Shown here piece after piece: positions 55,607-64,000 of a stretch of DNA of 64,000 nucleotides. Numbering within the stretch: the stretch's first letter is position 1; the number at the start of each line of letters is the position of its first letter. Origin of the DNA: Pseudomonas asplenii. Its GTDB lineage: Bacteria > Pseudomonadota > Gammaproteobacteria > Pseudomonadales > Pseudomonadaceae. The notes under the pieces are model-generated. The model was not told where the DNA came from. It saw nothing but the letters and a program-made list of their open reading frames with translations, and searched no databases. Where the stretch lies: assembly GCF_001293465.1 (NCBI RefSeq), contig NZ_JSYZ01000003.1, forward strand, positions 64,131-128,130, given 5' to 3'. Both the position numbers and the translations under genes were made by a program.

Positions 55607-56536
55607 TCAGCGTTGGATTTCGCTCTCGTGCTGTTGCAGGTTCGCCTGGGTCAGGTTGCACCCGGCCGGCACGCTGCGGGTCAGCCAGACGTTGCCGCCG
55701 ATGGTGGCGCCCTTGCCGATGGTGATGCGTCCCAGGATGGTCGCGCCGGCATAGATCACCACGTCGTCCTCGACGATCGGGTGCCGCGGATGACCCTTCT
55801 GCAACTGGCCGTCCTCGTCCGCCGGGAAGCGCTTGGCGCCCAGGGTCACCGCCTGGTAGATGCGCACCCGCTCGCCGATGATCGCCGTCTCGCCGATCAC
55901 CACGCCGGTGCCGTGGTCGATGAAGAAGCTGGGGCCGATCTGTGCGCCCGGGTGGATGTCGATACCGGTGGCCGAGTGGGCGATCTCCGAACTGATCCGC
56001 GCCAGCAGCGGCAGGCCGGCACGGTACAGGTGGTGCGCCAGGCGGTGGTGGATCACCGCGAGAATCCCCGGATAGCACAGCAGCACTTCGTCGACGCTGC
56101 GCGCCGCCGGGTCGCCGTGGTAGGCCGCCAGGACATCGGTATCGAGCAGCCGGCGCAGTTGCGGCAGGGCCATGGCGAAGTCCTGGATCAGCCGCAGGGC
56201 CTTGGCCTGCACCTCGGCATCGTCCCGGCCGTCATGCCGGGCGGCGTAGCGCAGTTCCAGCCGGGCCTGGGCCAGCAGCGCATTGAGGGCGGCGTCCAGG
56301 GTGTGGCCGACGTAGAAGTCCTCGCTTTCCTCGCGCAGGTCCACCGGCCCCAGGCGCATCGGGAACAGTGCCCCGCACAGGGCCTCGAGAATCTCGGCCA
56401 TGGCCTGGCGCGACGGCAGTTCGCGCCCGCCCTGTTCATCGCTGACCCGCCCGTTGCGGGTACGCCACTCATCCCTGGCGCTGCGCAACTGGCTGACGAT
56501 GGTCTGTAGTTGCCAATGGCTGGAACGCTCGCTCAC
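55607..56536 (-). CDS. epsC: Serine O-acetyltransferase EpsC (GTG start)
   Basis: Makes O-acetyl-L-serine from serine and acetyl-CoA, the carbon acceptor for sulfide in cysteine synthesis. 309 residues: an alpha-helical N-terminal domain (about 1-175) and a left-handed beta-helix of hexapeptide repeats (about 190-290) with the catalytic region GIDIHPGAQIGPSFFIDHGT. The long N-terminal part distinguishes EpsC from short CysE forms. The start is GTG at 56536 (SERSSHWQLQ), with GGAG 8 bases upstream; an in-frame ATG at 56665 would add 43 residues not seen in the family. Divergent from dcyD by 190 bases. Confidence 0.9.
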   Translation of the reverse strand: MSERSSHWQLQTIVSQLRSARDEWRTRNGRVSDEQGGRELPSRQAMAEILEALCGALFPMRLGPVDLREESEDFYVGHTLDAALNALLAQARLELRYAARHDGRDDAEVQAKALRLIQDFAMALPQLRRLLDTDVLAAYHGDPAARSVDEVLLCYPGILAVIHHRLAHHLYRAGLPLLARISSEIAHSATGIDIHPGAQIGPSFFIDHGTGVVIGETAIIGERVRIYQAVTLGAKRFPADEDGQLQKGHPRHPIVEDDVVIYAGATILGRITIGKGATIGGNVWLTRSVPAGCNLTQANLQQHESEIQR

Positions 56537-56726
56537 GATCAAATCTCCGACCTGGCGGCCGGACAATCGGGCCACCTGAATGGCTTTCACTTTACGGCAC
56601 GGCCCTGAACGGTAATTAAGAACGAATAGTGCTTTGCTAAGAACGTTTTGAAATAAGGCGTTCACGGTTGCCTGGGGAAAAGTGCCTGCCTATAGTCGAA
56701 ACATTTCCTACCGTCAGTTCGGACTC

Positions 56727-57722
56727 ATGATCAAACAACAGCTCGCCCGCTTCGACCGCCTGCCGCTTCTCGAGCAGGCCACGCCCCTGGAAAAACTCGA
56801 ACGTCTGTCGGCATGGGCAGGCCGCGATATCTACATCAAGCGCGACGACCTGACCCCGCTGGCACTGGGTGGCAACAAGCTGCGCAAACTCGAATACCTG
56901 GCCGCCGATGCACTGGCGGCGGGGGCCGACACGCTGATCACCGCCGGGGCGATCCAGTCCAACCACGTGCGCCAGACCGCCGCCCTGGCGGCTCGCCTGG
57001 GGCTGGGCTGCGTGGCCTTGCTGGAAAACCCGATCGGTACCGGGGATGGCAACTACCTCGACAACGGCAACCGCCTGCTGCTGGACCTGTTCGACGCGCG
57101 GGTCGAGTTGGTGGACAACCTGGACAACGCCGACGAGCAGTTGCAGGCCCTGGCCGAGCGCCTGCGCAGCAACGGCAAGAAGCCATACCTGGTGCCGATT
57201 GGCGGCTCCAACGCCCTGGGTGCGCTGGGCTACGTGCGTGCGGGCCTGGAGCTGGCGGCGCAGATCGAGGCCACGGGGCTGGAGTTCGCCGCGGTGGTGC
57301 TGGCTTCCGGCAGCGCCGGGACCCACAGTGGCCTGGCCCTGGGCCTGAGCGAGACCCTGCCGCAACTGCCGGTGATCGGCGTGACGGTCTCGCGCAGCGA
57401 CGAGGCGCAGCGGCCGAAGGTGCAGGGGCTGGCCGAACGCACCGCCGAACTGCTGGAGGTGCCGTTGCCGGCCAGCTTCAAGGTGCAACTGTGGGACGAG
57501 TATTTCGCCCCGCGCTATGGCGAGCCGAATGCCGGGACCCTGGCGGCGGTGAGGCTGATGGCGAGCCAGGAAGGCATCCTGCTCGACCCGGTGTACACCG
57601 GCAAGGCGATGGCCGGGTTGCTCGATGGCATCGGTCTGCAGCGTTTCGACGAGGGGCCGATCATTTTCCTGCACACCGGCGGGGCGCCGGCGTTGTTTGC
57701 CTACGACGCGTCGTTTGCCTGA
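56727..57722 (+). CDS. dcyD: D-cysteine desulfhydrase
   Basis: PLP enzyme that breaks D-cysteine into pyruvate, ammonia and sulfide; 331 residues. The PLP Lys lies in [13 protein letters not shown], with [19 protein letters not shown] after it and a glycine-rich phosphate loop in [13 protein letters not shown]. It is close to ACC-deaminase, but the context (serine acetyltransferase on one side, cystine importer on the other) supports cysteine metabolism. Start at 56727 (MIKQQLARF); the longer frame from 56682 is not conserved. In E. coli dcyD lies beside the same cystine transporter genes. Confidence 0.9.
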   Translation: MIKQQLARFDRLPLLEQATPLEKLERLSAWAGRDIYIKRDDLTPLALGGNKLRKLEYLAADALAAGADTLITAGAIQSNHVRQTAALAARLGLGCVALLENPIGTGDGNYLDNGNRLLLDLFDARVELVDNLDNADEQLQALAERLRSNGKKPYLVPIGGSNALGALGYVRAGLELAAQIEATGLEFAAVVLASGSAGTHSGLALGLSETLPQLPVIGVTVSRSDEAQRPKVQGLAERTAELLEVPLPASFKVQLWDEYFAPRYGEPNAGTLAAVRLMASQEGILLDPVYTGKAMAGLLDGIGLQRFDEGPIIFLHTGGAPALFAYDASFA

Positions 57723-57826
57723 CCTGTTCCGGACAGGGAGTCGGTGTTGCCTGGTTCGCGGATTCATCCGCGAACCAGGCACCGCAGCACGCCCTGCTTA
57801 ACATTAAATCAGTTATAATTGGATTC

Positions 57827-57851
57827 TTTTATATTATTTAAAATTATAAAA
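57827..57851. promoter_or_regulatory. TTTTATA-N11-TATAAAA dyad upstream of tcyJ
   Basis: Perfect 7-bp inverted repeat with an 11-base spacer in a markedly AT-rich stretch (57797-57853) between dcyD and tcyJ, 133 bases before the tcyJ start. The geometry fits a LysR regulator such as CysB. Confidence 0.45.
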
Positions 57852-57984
57852 GGAGCCGTTTATAGTTTCGCCTCAGGCGAATTTGCCACGAGACGCCAAT
57901 ACTGCTTTGAGGCAGGATGGCCGCTGGTAATAAAAGTGTCAGGTTTGCCTTCCTTTTCCCATAAAAAAACACACGGGGCTCTTC

Positions 57985-58782
57985 ATGAATATTTCCGCGT
58001 TTCGCAAGCGTCTGCTGGTCGGCAGCCTGGGCTTGGTGCTGGGTGCAGGCCTGCTGGGCCAAGCCTTTGCCGGTGAGCAACTGGACAACATCAAGAAAGC
58101 CGGGGTGATCAAGGTCGGCCTGGAAGGCACCTACCCGCCTTTCAGCTTCCAGGACGAAAACGGCAAGTTGGCCGGTTTCGAGGTCGAGTTCTCCGAAGCC
58201 CTGGCGAAGAAGCTGGGCGTGAAGGTCGACCTGCAGCCGACCAAGTGGGACGGCATTCTCGCTGCCCTGGAGTCCAAGCGCCTGGACGCGGTGATCAACC
58301 AGGTGACCATCTCCGAGGAGCGCAAGAAGAAGTACGACTTCTCCGAGCCGTACACCGTCTCCGGGATCCAGGCCCTGGTGCAGAAGAAGGACGCCAGCAA
58401 GTTCAAGACCGCCGCCGATCTGGCTGACCACAAGGTCGGCGTCGGCCTGGGTACCAACTACGAGCAGTGGCTCAAGGACAACGTACCGAAGGCCATCATC
58501 AAGACCTACGACGACGATCCGACCAAGTACCAGGACCTGCGCATCGGCCGCATCGACGCGATCCTGGTGGACCGCCTGGCCGCCTTCGAGCTGATCAAGA
58601 AAACCAACGACACCCTGGCCGTTTCCGGCGAACCGTTCTCCCGCCAGGAAGCCGGCGTCGCGCTGCGCAAAGGTGAGCCCGAGCTGCTGGCCGCGGTGAA
58701 CAAGGCGATCGACGAACTGCGCGCCGACGGTACCCTGAAGAAGCTGTCGCAGAAGTACTTCGATGCTGACGTGACCAAATGA
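57985..58782 (+). CDS. tcyJ: Cystine-binding periplasmic protein
   Basis: Periplasmic receptor of the TcyJLN cystine importer (FliY in E. coli), 265 residues. Signal peptide MNISAFRKRLLVGSLGLVLG... with cleavage after AFA; the amino-acid-binding fold is seen in VGLEGTYPPFSFQDENGKLA, GFEVEFSEALAKKLGVKVDL and INQVTISEERKKKYDFSEPY. The next gene starts within its stop codon (ATGA). Expected to be induced under sulfur limitation. Confidence 0.92.
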   Translation: MNISAFRKRLLVGSLGLVLGAGLLGQAFAGEQLDNIKKAGVIKVGLEGTYPPFSFQDENGKLAGFEVEFSEALAKKLGVKVDLQPTKWDGILAALESKRLDAVINQVTISEERKKKYDFSEPYTVSGIQALVQKKDASKFKTAADLADHKVGVGLGTNYEQWLKDNVPKAIIKTYDDDPTKYQDLRIGRIDAILVDRLAAFELIKKTNDTLAVSGEPFSRQEAGVALRKGEPELLAAVNKAIDELRADGTLKKLSQKYFDADVTK

Positions 58783-59447
58783 TCGGGCTGAACCCACAAC
58801 TTGTCCTGGACTCGGCCCCTTACCTGCTCAAGGGGCTGTACTACACCGTTGTCCTGAGTGTCGGCGGCCTGTTCTTCGGGTTCCTGTTGGGGTTCGTGCT
58901 GGTCCTGATGCGCATGTCGCGCATCGGGGTGGTGAACTGGACGGCACGTATCTACGTGTCGTTCTTTCGCGGCACGCCCTTGCTGGTGCAGTTGTTCTGG
59001 ATCTATTTCGGCATGCCGCAACTGGGGGTAGAACTGGACCCGATTCCGGCCGGCCTGCTGGGCCTGTCGCTTAACCTGGCGGCCTACACCTGCGAGATCC
59101 TGCGTTCGGCGATCGGCGCGATCGACCGTGGGCAATGGGAGGCGGCCGCCAGTATCGGCATGACCCGCGCCCAGACCCTGCGCCGGGCGATCCTGCCGCA
59201 GGCCGCGCGCACGGCCCTGCCGCCGCTGGGCAACAGCTTCATCTCGCTGGTCAAGGACACCTCGCTGGTGGCGACCATCCAGGTACCCGAGCTGTTCCGC
59301 CAGGCACAGCTGATCAGTGCCAGGACCTTCGAAATCTTCACCATGTATCTTGCCGCCGCCCTGATCTACTGGCTGCTTTCCAGCGTGCTCGCGCACCTGC
59401 AGGGCAAGCTGGAGGCACGGGTCAATCGGCATGACCAGGAGTCCTGA
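58779..59447 (+). CDS. tcyL: Cystine ABC transporter permease
   Basis: Inner-membrane permease of the polar amino acid type, 222 residues, about five helices. EAA-type loop visible in [20 protein letters not shown]-terminal [19 protein letters not shown] is typical of this permease group. Its start overlaps tcyJ by 4 bases, so expression is coupled. Confidence 0.92.
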   Translation: MIGLNPQLVLDSAPYLLKGLYYTVVLSVGGLFFGFLLGFVLVLMRMSRIGVVNWTARIYVSFFRGTPLLVQLFWIYFGMPQLGVELDPIPAGLLGLSLNLAAYTCEILRSAIGAIDRGQWEAAASIGMTRAQTLRRAILPQAARTALPPLGNSFISLVKDTSLVATIQVPELFRQAQLISARTFEIFTMYLAAALIYWLLSSVLAHLQGKLEARVNRHDQES

Positions 59448-59451
59448 CAGC

Positions 59452-60201
59452 ATGATCGTGGTTGAAAAACTGACCAAGCAATTCAATGGCCAGAGCGTGC
59501 TCAAGGGCATCGACCTGACGGTCGAGGCCGGCGAGGTGGTGGCGATCATCGGCCCCAGCGGTTCCGGCAAGACCACCTTCCTGCGTTGCCTGAATTTCCT
59601 CGAGGAACCTTCCAGTGGCCGGATCCAGGTGGGCGAGATCGAGATCGACGGCAGCCGCCCGTTGAGCCAGCAGCAGAACCTGATCCGCAAGCTGCGCCAG
59701 CAGGTGGGTTTCGTGTTCCAGAACTTCAACCTGTTCCCCCATCGCACGGCGCTGGAGAACGTCATCGAAGGCCCGATCGTGGTCAAGAAGACCCCGCGCG
59801 ACCAGGCCGTGGCCCTGGGCCGCAAGCTGCTGGCCAAGGTGGGCCTGGCGGGCAAGGAAGAGTCCTATCCACGGCGGCTGTCCGGCGGTCAGCAACAGCG
59901 CGTGGCGATTGCCCGGGCGCTGGCGATGGAACCCGAGGTGATCCTCTTCGACGAACCGACTTCGGCCCTCGACCCGGAACTGGTGGGTGAAGTGCTGGCG
60001 ACCATTCGCGGGTTGGCGGAAGAAAAACGCACCATGGTCATCGTCACTCACGAGATGAGTTTCGCGCGCGACGTGGCCAACCGGGTGATCTTTTTCGACA
60101 AGGGCGTGATTGTCGAACAGGGTGAAGCCAAGGCGCTGTTTGCCAATCCGAAAGAAGAACGTACCCGGCAGTTCCTCAGTAAGTTTCTGGGTGATGCGTA
60201 G
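59452..60201 (+). CDS. tcyN: Cystine ABC transporter ATPase
   Basis: ATPase of the cystine importer, 249 residues: Walker [12 protein letters not shown], signature [14 protein letters not shown], Walker [16 protein letters not shown], switch His in VTHEMSF. Start at 59452 (MIVVEKL), with AGGAG upstream; an ATG at 59431 would overlap tcyL and add 7 residues. Last gene of the cystine operon. Confidence 0.92.
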   Translation: MIVVEKLTKQFNGQSVLKGIDLTVEAGEVVAIIGPSGSGKTTFLRCLNFLEEPSSGRIQVGEIEIDGSRPLSQQQNLIRKLRQQVGFVFQNFNLFPHRTALENVIEGPIVVKKTPRDQAVALGRKLLAKVGLAGKEESYPRRLSGGQQQRVAIARALAMEPEVILFDEPTSALDPELVGEVLATIRGLAEEKRTMVIVTHEMSFARDVANRVIFFDKGVIVEQGEAKALFANPKEERTRQFLSKFLGDA

Positions 60202-60630
60202 GACGGTTCTTTAGTTTAAATAACGTACTCAGGGAATGAGTACGCTATTCAATGAGTAACTCTCTCGATAGTTGCGGGTCATCTTCTTTTATTACCTGGC
60301 GACTGTTTCAAATGATCCCCCTTTCCTCCAAATAAAACTGCCGAGAGCCCCTGAATAGAGGCGCAAAGTAGGACTCGTCCGAATAACAGGGCGATCGGAA
60401 TCATTGTCGATCAAGGTCTTGACACTTGCCCGGCAAAACTCTTAGCTGACTTCCTGCTGGTGTGGCGTTATCTGCATTGCCCGCCTGTTCGGGGGTGTCT
60501 GCGTGATGCCCGCGCCATAACATTTCGGCTGTAAGGATGCGGCGAAAGAAGCACTGGCCCGGCTTTGCGAACGGACCCGGCCGCTTCTTTAAAGTTGAAC
60601 TTATCGACAACTTATAAAAAGGACGATTTC
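60202..60630. other. 429-base intergenic region after tcyN
   Basis: No gene. A hairpin CGTACTC / GAGTACG with a 7-base loop (60224-60244) lies just after tcyN and may end its transcript, though no T-run follows. A TTGACA -35-like box occurs at 60419-60424 without a good -10. AAGGA at 60619-60623 is the ribosome site of the next gene. Confidence 0.5.
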
Positions 60631-61386
60631 ATGAACGATTCTCTCGAGCACTCCCGACTCGCGCTGCCCGTGGTGCCCCAGGCGCACCGGCGGGGCATCG
60701 GCCGCCTGGCCGCCGAGCAATTGTCGGTGTGCATCCCGGCCTATCCGGGCATGGACGAGGGCGACCTGCTCGAGCTGTTCTGGGACGGTTGTTATGTGAC
60801 GTCCCGGCAGATCCAGGCGGGCGAGCAGGGCCAGCCGGTCAGCCTGCGGGTGCCGCAGAGTTTCGTCCTCGACGGTGTGGCGCGGATTCACTACCGGCTC
60901 ATGCGCATTGGCCGTATGGCGCAGACTTCCCCGCCACTCAAGTTGCCGGTCAAGCTGAGTTGCCCCGGTGGCCTGCCGATCGGCGAGGAGAACCAGGGCC
61001 TGGCGCCGCCGATCATTCCTTCGCCGATCCGCCGCTACGGGGTCAACCCGAACCAGATGAAGCGCGGCGTGCCGCTGACCCTGGAGCCTTATCCGAACAT
61101 GGCCGCCGAGGATGAAATCACCCTGCTCTGGGGCGATGTACGCTTCGACCTGCCCAAGCTGACACCCGCGGATATCGGCAAGCCGGTCACGGTGTTCGTG
61201 CCGGCCGCGGTGATCCTCGAAGCCGGCGAGGACCGCGGGCTGGACATCACCTACTGCGTGATCGACCGGGTCGGCAACAATTCCCGCTGGGCGCCGCCAC
61301 GGCGCCTGCGCGTGGGTGCCGCGCGGCATTTCGTCCGGCCCGTTGCCCCCGGCTTTTCCCGCGCCGCCCAACGCCGCCGGGAGTGA
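60631..61386 (+). CDS. Unknown protein with two tandem beta domains
   Basis: A 251-residue protein of unknown function. There is no signal peptide and no membrane helix. Two similar halves are visible: about 25-115 (IPAYPGMDEGDLLELFWDG ... LRVPQSFVLDGVARIHYRL) and about 150-235 (LEPYPNMAAEDEITLLWGD ... VFVPAAVILEAGEDRGLDIT). Each has the pattern PYP.M...D...L.W and a final beta hairpin, as in Ig-like repeats of Pseudomonas surface or toxin-associated proteins. AAGGA precedes the ATG. It lies between the cystine and SfnB genes with long gaps either side. Confidence 0.7.
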   Translation: MNDSLEHSRLALPVVPQAHRRGIGRLAAEQLSVCIPAYPGMDEGDLLELFWDGCYVTSRQIQAGEQGQPVSLRVPQSFVLDGVARIHYRLMRIGRMAQTSPPLKLPVKLSCPGGLPIGEENQGLAPPIIPSPIRRYGVNPNQMKRGVPLTLEPYPNMAAEDEITLLWGDVRFDLPKLTPADIGKPVTVFVPAAVILEAGEDRGLDITYCVIDRVGNNSRWAPPRRLRVGAARHFVRPVAPGFSRAAQRRRE

Positions 61387-61595
61387 GCGACGGACCTTCT
61401 ATGCATATTCCTAAAGGTTAGTTCATTTAATTTTTATACGCGTTTAGGGTATATGAACCGGACCACCGGACCCGTTTGATTTCGTCGGTATCGCTTTCGC
61501 GATGCCTCTTGAGAGAGATGAGGTAGGTATGGTCAGGAACACAATCACCCTTGTGCGGATCGCCGGGGCATTGCGCACGCCACGGAGTGGCGCTG

Positions 61596-62837
61596 ATGTC
61601 TAACTTGAACGACGCACAGGTCCACAGCGATCAGGACATCGCGCCGCTGCTGCTGCCGGCGCGGGTACTGCGCAACGACGCCGAAGCCCTGCAGGCCGCC
61701 CATGAGCTGGCCGAGGTCGCCCGGCTGCACGCCGCCCGGCGCGACCAGCAGCGCAAGCTGCCCTGGGCCGAAATCGAGCAGTTCACCCGCAGCGGCCTGG
61801 GCAGTATCACCATCCCCCGCGAATACGGTGGCCCGCAGGTGTCCTTCGTCACCGTGGCCGAGGTGTTCGCGATCATTTCCGCCGCCGATCCGGCCCTGGG
61901 ACAGATCCCGCAGAACCAGTTCGGCATTCTCCAGGCGCTGCTCGGCACGGCCACCGAGCGGCAGAAGAAGCAACTGTTCCAGAGCGTGCTCGACGGCTGG
62001 CGGATCGGTAATGCCGGCCCCGAGCGCGGCACCCGCAACACCCTGGAGATCAGGACCCGCATCAGTGCCGACGGTGACGGCTTCGTCATCAGCGGGCAGA
62101 AGTTCTATTCCACCGGTGCCCTGTTCGCCCACTGGGTGGCGGTCAAGGCCCTCGACGATGAAGGCCGCCAGGTCATGGCCTTCGTCCGCCGTGGCACCCC
62201 GGGCCTGCGGGTGGTCGATGACTGGTCCGGGTTCGGCCAGCGCACCACCGCCAGCGGCACCGTGTTGCTGAACAACGTGCGGGTCGAAGCGCAGAACGTC
62301 GTCGAGAACTGGCGCCAGGGCGCCACCCCCAACATCCAGGGCGCCGTCTCGCAACTGATCCAGGCGGCCATCGACGCCGGGATCGCCCGCGCGGCCATCG
62401 ACGACAGCATCGCCTTCGTCCGCGAGCGGTCGCGGCCGTGGGTCGATGCCAAGGTCGAGCGGGCCAGCGACGACCTGTATGTCATTGCCGATATCGGCAG
62501 GCTGAAAATCGAATTGCATGCCGCCGAGGCGCTGTTGCGCAAGGCCGGGCAGGTGCTGGACCGGATCAGTGCCGGGCCGGTGGACGCCGACGCCGCGGCG
62601 CGGGCCTCGATTGCCGTGGCCGAGGCCAAGGTGCTGACCACCGAGATCTCCCTGCTGGCCAGCGAAAAGCTGTTCGAACTGGCCGGCAGCCGCGCCACCC
62701 TGGCCGAGTTCAACCTCGACCGGCACTGGCGCAACGCCCGGGTGCACACCCTGCACGACCCGGTGCGCTGGAAGTATCACGCGGTCGGTGCCTACCGCCT
62801 CAACGGCACCTTGCCGGCCCGCCATTCCTGGATCTGA
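61596..62837 (+). CDS. SfnB-family flavin-dependent oxidoreductase, copy 1
   Basis: An acyl-CoA-dehydrogenase-fold flavoprotein of 413 residues, SfnB type, from the group linked to use of organosulfur compounds such as sulfones (the P. putida sfn genes). N-terminal helical domain (ARVLRNDAEALQAAHELAEV), substrate/FAD region PQNQFGILQALLGT and GNAGPERGTRN, conserved GFGQRTTASGTV, and ending RHWRNARVHTLHDPVRWKYH as in DszC/SfnB proteins. Start at 61596 with GGAG upstream. Followed 20 bases on by a paralogue. Confidence 0.88.
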   Translation: MSNLNDAQVHSDQDIAPLLLPARVLRNDAEALQAAHELAEVARLHAARRDQQRKLPWAEIEQFTRSGLGSITIPREYGGPQVSFVTVAEVFAIISAADPALGQIPQNQFGILQALLGTATERQKKQLFQSVLDGWRIGNAGPERGTRNTLEIRTRISADGDGFVISGQKFYSTGALFAHWVAVKALDDEGRQVMAFVRRGTPGLRVVDDWSGFGQRTTASGTVLLNNVRVEAQNVVENWRQGATPNIQGAVSQLIQAAIDAGIARAAIDDSIAFVRERSRPWVDAKVERASDDLYVIADIGRLKIELHAAEALLRKAGQVLDRISAGPVDADAAARASIAVAEAKVLTTEISLLASEKLFELAGSRATLAEFNLDRHWRNARVHTLHDPVRWKYHAVGAYRLNGTLPARHSWI

Positions 62838-62857
62838 CCAGACCTCTGGAGACACCC

Positions 62858-64000
62858 ATGTCACAGTTTTCCCCACGCGTCGCGGTCATTTCCAGCGACG
62901 AGCAAGCTTTGATCGTCGCCAGCGACCTGGCCGAGGATTTCAAGCGCGACAGCCAACTGCGCGACCGTGAACGGCGCCTGCCGCTGCCCGAGCTGGAGGT
63001 GTTTTCCCGCTCCGGCCTGTGGGGCATCAGTGTGCCTAAGGAATACGGGGGCGCCGGGGTATCGAACGTCACCCTGGCCAAGGTCACGCAACTGATCGCC
63101 GAGGCCGACGCCTCCCTCGGGCAGATTCCGCAGAACCATTTCTATGCCCTGGAAGTGCTTCGGGTGAACGGCAGCGAGGCGCAGAAGCGTCGGCTGTACG
63201 CCGAAGTCCTGGCCGGTCGCCGCTTCGGCAATGCGCTGGCCGAGCTGGGGACCAAGACCGCCCACGACCGGGTGACCCACCTGCGCCGCGAGGGCGAGGG
63301 TTATCGCATCAACGGCCGCAAGTTCTATTCCACCGGTTCGCTCTATGCCCAGCGCATTCCCACCTCGGTGGTCGACGAGCAGGGCGTACAGCAATTGGCC
63401 TTCGTCCCGCGGGACAGCGCCGGGCTGACGGTGATCGACGACTGGACCGGTTTCGGCCAGCGCACCACCGGCAGCGGCTCGGTGGTGTTCGAGGACGTGT
63501 TCGTCGCCGCCGAGGACGTGATCCCGTTCCAGAGCGCGTTCGAGCGGCCGACGCCGGTCGGGCCGCTGGCGCAGATCCTCCATGCGGCCATCGACACCGG
63601 GATTGCCCGGGCGGCCTACGAGGACACCCTGCATTTCGTCCGTACCCGCACCCGGCCCTGGATCGATTCGGGTATCGAAAAAGCTGTCGACGACCCGCTG
63701 ACCCTCAAGAGCATCGGCCACCTGAGCATCCGCCTGAGTGCCACCGAAGCCTTGCTGGAGCGTGCCGGCGAATGGCTCGACCGTGCCCAGGCCGAACCGA
63801 ATGCCGACAGCGTGGCGGCGGCCTCGATCGCCGTTGCCGAGGTCCGGGCGATCAGTACCGAAATCTCCCTGGCCGCCGGCAGCACCCTGTTCGAACTGGC
63901 GGGCAGCCAGGCGACCCTGGCCGAGCACGGCCTCGACCGCCACTGGCGCAATGCCCGGGTGCACACCCTGCACGACCCGGTGCGCTGGAAGTACCACGCG
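62858..64000 (+). CDS. SfnB-family flavin-dependent oxidoreductase, copy 2 (cut by window end)
   Basis: Second SfnB-type protein, 381 codons visible, open at the last base, so the 3' end lies beyond the window. Paralogue of copy 1: PQNHFYALEVLRVNGSE, RRFGNALAELGTKTAHD, GFGQRTTGSGSVVFEDV, and RHWRNARVHTLHDPVRWKYH in matching positions. The expected full length is about 395-400 residues. GGAG 6 bases before the ATG. In tandem with copy 1, so probably one operon acting on related sulfur substrates; a flavin reductase should be nearby, outside the window. Confidence 0.87.
   Translation, partial: MSQFSPRVAVISSDEQALIVASDLAEDFKRDSQLRDRERRLPLPELEVFSRSGLWGISVPKEYGGAGVSNVTLAKVTQLIAEADASLGQIPQNHFYALEVLRVNGSEAQKRRLYAEVLAGRRFGNALAELGTKTAHDRVTHLRREGEGYRINGRKFYSTGSLYAQRIPTSVVDEQGVQQLAFVPRDSAGLTVIDDWTGFGQRTTGSGSVVFEDVFVAAEDVIPFQSAFERPTPVGPLAQILHAAIDTGIARAAYEDTLHFVRTRTRPWIDSGIEKAVDDPLTLKSIGHLSIRLSATEALLERAGEWLDRAQAEPNADSVAAASIAVAEVRAISTEISLAAGSTLFELAGSQATLAEHGLDRHWRNARVHTLHDPVRWKYHA

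Noticed and set aside
60555..60568. Possible sigma-54 promoter (TGGCCCGGCTTTGC) before the two-repeat protein
   Set aside because: The spacing between the GG and GC elements is 9 bases instead of 10, a spacing known to abolish sigma-54 promoters.

Overview
The window comes from a Pseudomonas chromosome, most likely the P. fluorescens group. The DNA is GC-rich. It carries the REP-type palindromes typical of that group. It also keeps the gene order desA - GGDEF/EAL gene - oscA - sbp - cysTWA known from P. aeruginosa, and many proteins match Pseudomonas families (GabT, AtsK, TriABC, BetT, EpsC). No rRNA, tRNA, CRISPR array, insertion sequence or prophage was seen. The species is inferred from protein resemblance and cannot be fixed from the sequence alone.

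Left part (1-15.4 kb): the 3' part of gabT, a receiver-HDOD protein, a PAS-GGDEF cyclase, the desaturase desA, a membrane PAS-GGDEF-EAL protein, then oscA and the sulfate uptake genes sbp-cysT-cysW-cysA. These are followed by an Mpo1-like protein, a Crp/Fnr regulator and a divergent AraC regulator/desaturase pair.

Sulfur-scavenging part (15.4-33.4 kb): an arylsulfatase (atsA), an ABC transporter for sulfate esters (atsC, a double permease atsB, the binding protein atsR), the alkylsulfatase atsK, a second sulfatase-superfamily enzyme, two paralogous LysR regulators, a TonB-dependent receptor and its own tonB-exbB-exbD set. Esters would cross the outer membrane through the receptor and the inner membrane through AtsRBC. 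They would then be cut by AtsA/AtsK to feed sulfate to cysteine synthesis. A 28-bp operator-like motif recurs at five intergenic places here. Next come a small serine hydrolase, an atypical sigma-54 activator-like ATPase, a MetQ-like binding protein and a candidate 30-residue ORF.

Middle part (33.5-51.2 kb): a RecF/SMC-like ATPase, the efflux operon triA-triB-triC, an aldo-keto reductase, a receptor plus DszA-type monooxygenase with a LacI regulator and an obvious LacI-type operator, a LysR/SDR/DoxX group and the choline transporter betT.

Right part (51.2-64 kb): two diverged copies of a ycaC-like hydrolase gene, each in a 797-bp direct repeat, enclose a lower-GC cassette resembling an AbiE-type nucleotidyltransferase toxin-antitoxin operon. 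Then sulfur resumes with epsC (serine acetyltransferase), dcyD (D-cysteine desulfhydrase), the cystine transporter tcyJLN, an unknown two-repeat protein and two SfnB-type flavin oxidoreductases, the last cut by the window edge. Overall the window is a long concentration of sulfur-acquisition genes with a few unrelated insertions.
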